Translations under genes and position numbers: made by a program | Shown here: one piece after another, positions 5,549 to 7,910 of the stretch | How the letters are laid out: every line of letters begins with the position of its first letter | Position numbering within the stretch: position 1 is the first letter of the stretch | Notes under the pieces: generated by a model | Databases searched by the model: none | What the model saw: only the letters and a program-made list of their open reading frames with translations | Told to the model about the DNA's origin: nothing | Assembly (NCBI GenBank): GCA_025656895.1 | Contig: JAHXHF010000251.1 | Coordinates: 8,735-16,644, forward strand | Origin: a gamma proteobacterium symbiont of Bathyaustriella thionipta | Lineage (GTDB): Bacteria > Pseudomonadota > Gammaproteobacteria > Chromatiales > Chromatiaceae | Direction of reading: 5' to 3' | Length of the DNA: 7,910 nucleotides

Positions 5549-6307
5549 ATGAAAACCGTTATCATCGTTGGAATGGGAGAAATTGGCAGTGTTTTTGCGC
5601 GCGGCTTTCTGCGCTGTGGATACCGCGTCATTCCGGTTACGCGTCAACAGTCTTTCGATGAACTGGACGCCCAGGATCTGGCTAGCGCCGAACTGCTGTT
5701 GATTGCGGTGGGTGAAGAGGCCATGAGCGATGTCCTTCGACAGGTTCCTGACAGCCTGCGGGATCGTGTCTGTCTGCTACAAAATGAACTATTACCGGAT
5801 GACTGGAAAGCGGCTGATATCCAACAGCCCAGCGTCATTTCTGTCTGGTTTGAAAAAAAGAAAGGCATGGACAGCCAGGTGATCATTCCCTCGCCTGTAT
5901 TCGGCCCACACGCAAAACAACTGGCCGACGCACTGGCAGCTGTTGATATTCCCACACGCATTCTAACTAATGAAGAACAACTGTTATTCGAACTGGTCTT
6001 GAAGAACCTTTATATTCTCAGCAGCAATATTTGCGGATTACGCACCGCTGGCGATGTGGCGGCACTGTGGCGGGATCATCCATCACTGGCGCGCTCGGTA
6101 GCCGCTGAAATCATCCAGTTGCAACAAGCCATGACAGGACAGATCTTCAGTGAAGAAAGACTGCTGCTGGCACTGCAAAGTGCCGTTGATGGTGACCCGC
6201 AACATAAATGTATGGGGCGCAGCGCCCCCCCAACGCCTGCGCCGGGCTTTGCAACACGCGCACAATTACGGCCTGAAACTGCCGCTACTGGAACAACTGG
6301 CGCATGA
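5549..6307 (+). CDS. NAD(P)-binding reductase-like protein, C-terminus apparently frameshifted
   Basis: I do not recognise a named gene. The N-terminus MKTVIIVGMGEIG carries the Rossmann fingerprint G8-x-G10-x-x-G13 for NAD(P) binding. The remainder, with a helical part from about 143 (LLFELVLKNLYILSSNICGL, K152 and N160), resembles the two-domain ketopantoate reductase/6-phosphogluconate dehydrogenase-like class. Substrate is unknown. The frame as given encodes 252 residues. After GRSAP (223-227) it turns into a low-complexity Pro/Ala/Thr tail (TPAPG...TAATGTTGA) unlike the rest. Dropping one C from the C7 run at 6225-6231 instead gives 256 residues with a helical end (QRLRRALQHAHNYG, then LEQLAHDHLT) and a stop at 6318-6320 overlapping the fkpB start as ATGA. 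The gene is therefore damaged, mis-sequenced or frameshifted in translation. It follows the adenosyltransferase by 4 bases. Confidence 0.8.
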   Translation: MKTVIIVGMGEIGSVFARGFLRCGYRVIPVTRQQSFDELDAQDLASAELLLIAVGEEAMSDVLRQVPDSLRDRVCLLQNELLPDDWKAADIQQPSVISVWFEKKKGMDSQVIIPSPVFGPHAKQLADALAAVDIPTRILTNEEQLLFELVLKNLYILSSNICGLRTAGDVAALWRDHPSLARSVAAEIIQLQQAMTGQIFSEERLLLALQSAVDGDPQHKCMGRSAPPTPAPGFATRAQLRPETAATGTTGA

Positions 6308-6320
6308 CCATTTAACATGA
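6214..6320 (+). other. Frameshift site (C7 run in a GC hairpin) and out-of-frame natural C-terminus
   Basis: The run of seven C (6225-6231) is one base out of phase with the gene. From CAA at 6231-6233 the +1 frame reads on as a coherent amphipathic helix to TGA at 6318-6320, sharing ATGA with fkpB. The run sits in a hairpin, GGGGCG (6214-6219) with CGCCCC (6223-6228), loop CAG. Such a structure can disturb sequencing or polymerases. The codons GCC CCC C also form a classical +1 slip sequence at a proline codon. Confidence 0.75.
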
Positions 6321-6787
6321 GCCGCAATGACACTCCCACACGCATCCAGCCGGGCAGCCGGGTAAGCCTGCACCTGGCCCTGCGTTTTGCCAACGGAGAT
6401 ACCGCCCTGTCCACCTTTGAGGAAGAACCGCTGCAATTCAGGCTGGGTGATGGCACATTGTCAGCCGGTCTGGAAATGGCACTGTATGGCCTGTCTGCGG
6501 GTGATCGCGAGAAACTGGAACTGATGCCGGAGCAGGCCTTTGGCGCGCATGATGCCAGTCTTGTACACAGCCTGTTACGCAGTGATTTTCCCGCCGACAT
6601 GCCGCTTGAAAGCGGCCTGGTTATTCAGTTCGACACGCCTTCCGGCGAACAAACAGCGGGCACTATTAAAAAAATTGAAACAGAACAGGTTGAAGTGGAC
6701 TTCAATCATCCACTGGCGGGCGTACCCCTGCATCTGGAAACGTACATAGTAAGTATCGAACCCGCACCTGACAAGGAGTCTGCCTGA
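6317..6787 (+). CDS. fkpB: FKBP-type peptidyl-prolyl cis-trans isomerase, FkpB/SlpA type
   Basis: A small cytoplasmic prolyl isomerase with probable chaperone activity. The 156-residue product compares with about 149 in E. coli FkpB. The FKBP domain is split: FANGDTALSTFEEEPLQF (24-41), RLGDGTLSAGLEMALYGL (42-59) and the PEQAFG motif (71-76) form the first part, and VDFNHPLAGVPLHLE (127-141) the last. An insert-in-flap region of about 80-125 lies between them, as in the SlyD/SlpA branch. No strong ribosome site precedes the ATG, which fits translational coupling to the upstream gene: in the corrected upstream frame the two overlap as ATGA. The stop overlaps the ispH start (TGATG). Co-location with ispH is a well-known gammaproteobacterial arrangement and supports the name. 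Confidence 0.93.
   Translation: MSRNDTPTRIQPGSRVSLHLALRFANGDTALSTFEEEPLQFRLGDGTLSAGLEMALYGLSAGDREKLELMPEQAFGAHDASLVHSLLRSDFPADMPLESGLVIQFDTPSGEQTAGTIKKIETEQVEVDFNHPLAGVPLHLETYIVSIEPAPDKESA
6773..6778 (+). promoter_or_regulatory. Shine-Dalgarno site of ispH inside the fkpB end
   Basis: AAGGAG lies 8 bases before the ispH ATG at 6787, within the last codons of fkpB. It fixes the start and shows that ispH can recruit ribosomes itself as well as by the 1-base TGATG stop/start overlap. Confidence 0.75.
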
Positions 6788-7728
6788 TGCAGGTTACACT
6801 GGCCAACCCCAGAGGTTTTTGCGCCGGCGTAGACCGCGCTATTGAAATTGTGGAACAAGCCCTGCAGCAATTTGGCGCGCCCATCTATGTGCGCCATGAA
6901 GTGGTGCATAATCGCTTCGTGGTGGAAAGCCTGCGGGAACGAGGCGCCGTGTTTGTCGATGAACTGGCAGAAGTCCCGCAGGGTGAAACCGTCATTTTCA
7001 GTGCTCACGGCGTAGCGCAAAGTGTTCGCCAGGAAGCGGAACAACGCCAACTCAAAGTATTTGATGCCACCTGCCCACTGGTCACCAAGGTACATCTTGA
7101 AGTAGCCCGCCATGCGCGTGATCACCAGGAAGTCATCCTCATCGGTCATCGCGGCCATCCCGAAGTGGAAGGCACCATGGGGCAATATACCAGCCACTAT
7201 GCGGATGGTGGCATCTATCTGGTTGAAACCATCGAAGATATTGCAGCACTCCAGGTCAGCAATCCTCAATGCCTCGCCTACGTTACTCAAACCACCCTGT
7301 CACTGGACGATACCAGACGCGTCATCGAAGCCCTGCAACTACGCTACCCGCAAATTCAGGGACCGCGTAAAAGCGATATCTGCTACGCCACACAAAACCG
7401 ACAAGATGCGGTTAAAAGACTGGCCGCAGAAACCGACCTGGTACTGGTTGTGGGTTCACCCAACAGTTCCAACTCCAACCGCTTGAGAGAACTCGCCCGC
7501 CAGTGCGGCACCCAGGCCTATCTGATTGACGGTCCGGATGATATTAAAACGGAATGGCTGACGAAAAGCCGTATCGGTGTAACTGCAGGTGCCTCAGCTC
7601 CAGAAACGCTTGTAGAACAGGTGTTGGCAAGACTGCGCCAGGAAGGGGCTAATCATGTACATGAAGATAATGGTAAACAGGAGACTGTTGTCTTCAGCCT
7701 GCCCAGCAGCTTAAGAATCAACATATGA
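6787..7728 (+). CDS. ispH: 4-hydroxy-3-methylbut-2-enyl diphosphate reductase
   Basis: The last enzyme of the MEP pathway: reduces HMBPP to IPP and DMAPP with a [4Fe-4S] cluster in the cytoplasm. The 313-residue product has the typical size (E. coli 316). The cluster cysteines are C12 (NPRGFCAGVDRA), C96 (DATCPLVTKVH) and C199 (SDICYATQNRQ). Active-site residues are also in place: H41 (HNRF), H74 (SAHGV), H124 and E126 (GHPEVEGT), T167 (VTQTT), plus the phosphate-binding GSPNSSNSNRL near 223-233 and TAGASAPE. Nothing essential is missing. It is the last visible gene of the plus-strand group and overlaps the fkpB stop by one base. In several gammaproteobacteria type IV pilus minor-pilin genes follow ispH, but none falls within this window. 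Confidence 0.98.
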   Translation: MQVTLANPRGFCAGVDRAIEIVEQALQQFGAPIYVRHEVVHNRFVVESLRERGAVFVDELAEVPQGETVIFSAHGVAQSVRQEAEQRQLKVFDATCPLVTKVHLEVARHARDHQEVILIGHRGHPEVEGTMGQYTSHYADGGIYLVETIEDIAALQVSNPQCLAYVTQTTLSLDDTRRVIEALQLRYPQIQGPRKSDICYATQNRQDAVKRLAAETDLVLVVGSPNSSNSNRLRELARQCGTQAYLIDGPDDIKTEWLTKSRIGVTAGASAPETLVEQVLARLRQEGANHVHEDNGKQETVVFSLPSSLRINI

Positions 7729-7910
7729 GCCAGCCTTTCTGACAAGTTCATCTCCTTAACTACATGCGGCCATGAAACTGCCAAATAATATATCCCTATG
7801 CTCAATCTTATCTATCTCATAACGTAACTACTCAGCGAAAATAACACAAAAAAGTGCTTGACACGATTTTAGCGTTATTTTTACTTTTTTAATTGCGCAA
7901 CTGGCGACCC
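7729..7910. other. AT-rich intergenic region after ispH with no gene
   Basis: 182 bases without a credible reading frame or clear ispH terminator. From about 7788 the sequence becomes strongly AT-rich. It contains an 8-base inverted repeat AAAAAAGT/ACTTTTTT (7848-7855 and 7883-7890) with 27 bases between the arms, and the palindrome TTGCGCAA (7893-7900). The bias suggests a promoter region for a gene beyond the window. Confidence 0.5.
7858..7885 (+). promoter_or_regulatory. Possible promoter toward the right-hand edge
   Basis: A perfect -35 hexamer TTGACA (7858-7863) is followed after 16 bases by a weak TTTACT (7880-7885, four of six matches to TATAAT). The same stretch reads TGACAC-N5-TAGC, two bases away from the sigma-54 core TGGCAC-N5-TTGC. 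Neither reading is strong on its own. Confidence 0.25.

Noticed and set aside
6076..6600. 174-codon open frame on the minus strand across the reductase/fkpB junction
   Set aside because: It is Ser/Arg/Pro-rich, of low information, and antisense to two real genes. It does not explain the frameshift.
6706..7290. 194-codon open frame on the minus strand opposite ispH
   Set aside because: It lies opposite ispH with all its cluster cysteines intact and shows no motif of its own; a frame shadow is the simplest explanation.

Overview
The window looks like ordinary chromosome of a gammaproteobacterium of roughly even base composition. Three things suggest this: the long two-ACT-domain form of threonine deaminase transcribed away from rpiA, the fkpB-ispH pair, and clusters of short C/G-rich palindromic repeats of the REP type. 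The species cannot be named from the sequence. There is no rRNA, tRNA, CRISPR array, transposase or phage gene.

Layout. Bases 3-197 are the 3' end of a very lysine-rich, histone H1/AlgP-like protein. A strong, probably bidirectional terminator follows (207-233) and also faces the end of ilvA on the minus strand (294-1811). An 85-bp divergent region (1812-1896) carries a perfect 7+2+7 palindrome, a likely rpiA promoter and the ilvA Shine-Dalgarno site. rpiA follows on the plus strand (1897-2553, TTG start). A 400-bp convergent gap (2554-2953) is packed with at least five palindromic repeat units of two families. Two tandem minus-strand genes (2954-3967 and 3971-4981) encode paralogous WD40 beta-propeller lipoproteins. 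Divergent from them, a tight plus-strand group runs from 5008 to 7728: a PduO-type cob(I)alamin adenosyltransferase, an unrecognised NAD(P)-binding reductase-like protein, fkpB and ispH. The last 182 bases are AT-rich, with no gene and only weak promoter-like signals.

How the genes work together. Most are housekeeping metabolism: isoleucine synthesis (IlvA), ribose-5-phosphate supply (RpiA), adenosylcobalamin formation, and the last step of the MEP isoprenoid pathway (IspH) next to a small FKBP chaperone-isomerase. The WD40 pair is the least explained part. Both are predicted lipid-anchored seven-bladed propellers of almost equal length with a shared H-x-L-C-G motif in the last blade, which suggests duplication and perhaps a hetero-pair at the envelope.

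The most concrete anomaly is in the reductase-like gene. A run of seven C at 6225-6231 appears to hold one base too many. Removing one C restores a natural helical C-terminus and an ATGA stop/start overlap with fkpB. This is either an indel (real or a sequencing error) or a +1 frameshift site. I see no clear undescribed multi-gene system. The WD40 lipoprotein pair and the frameshift are the best candidates for follow-up.
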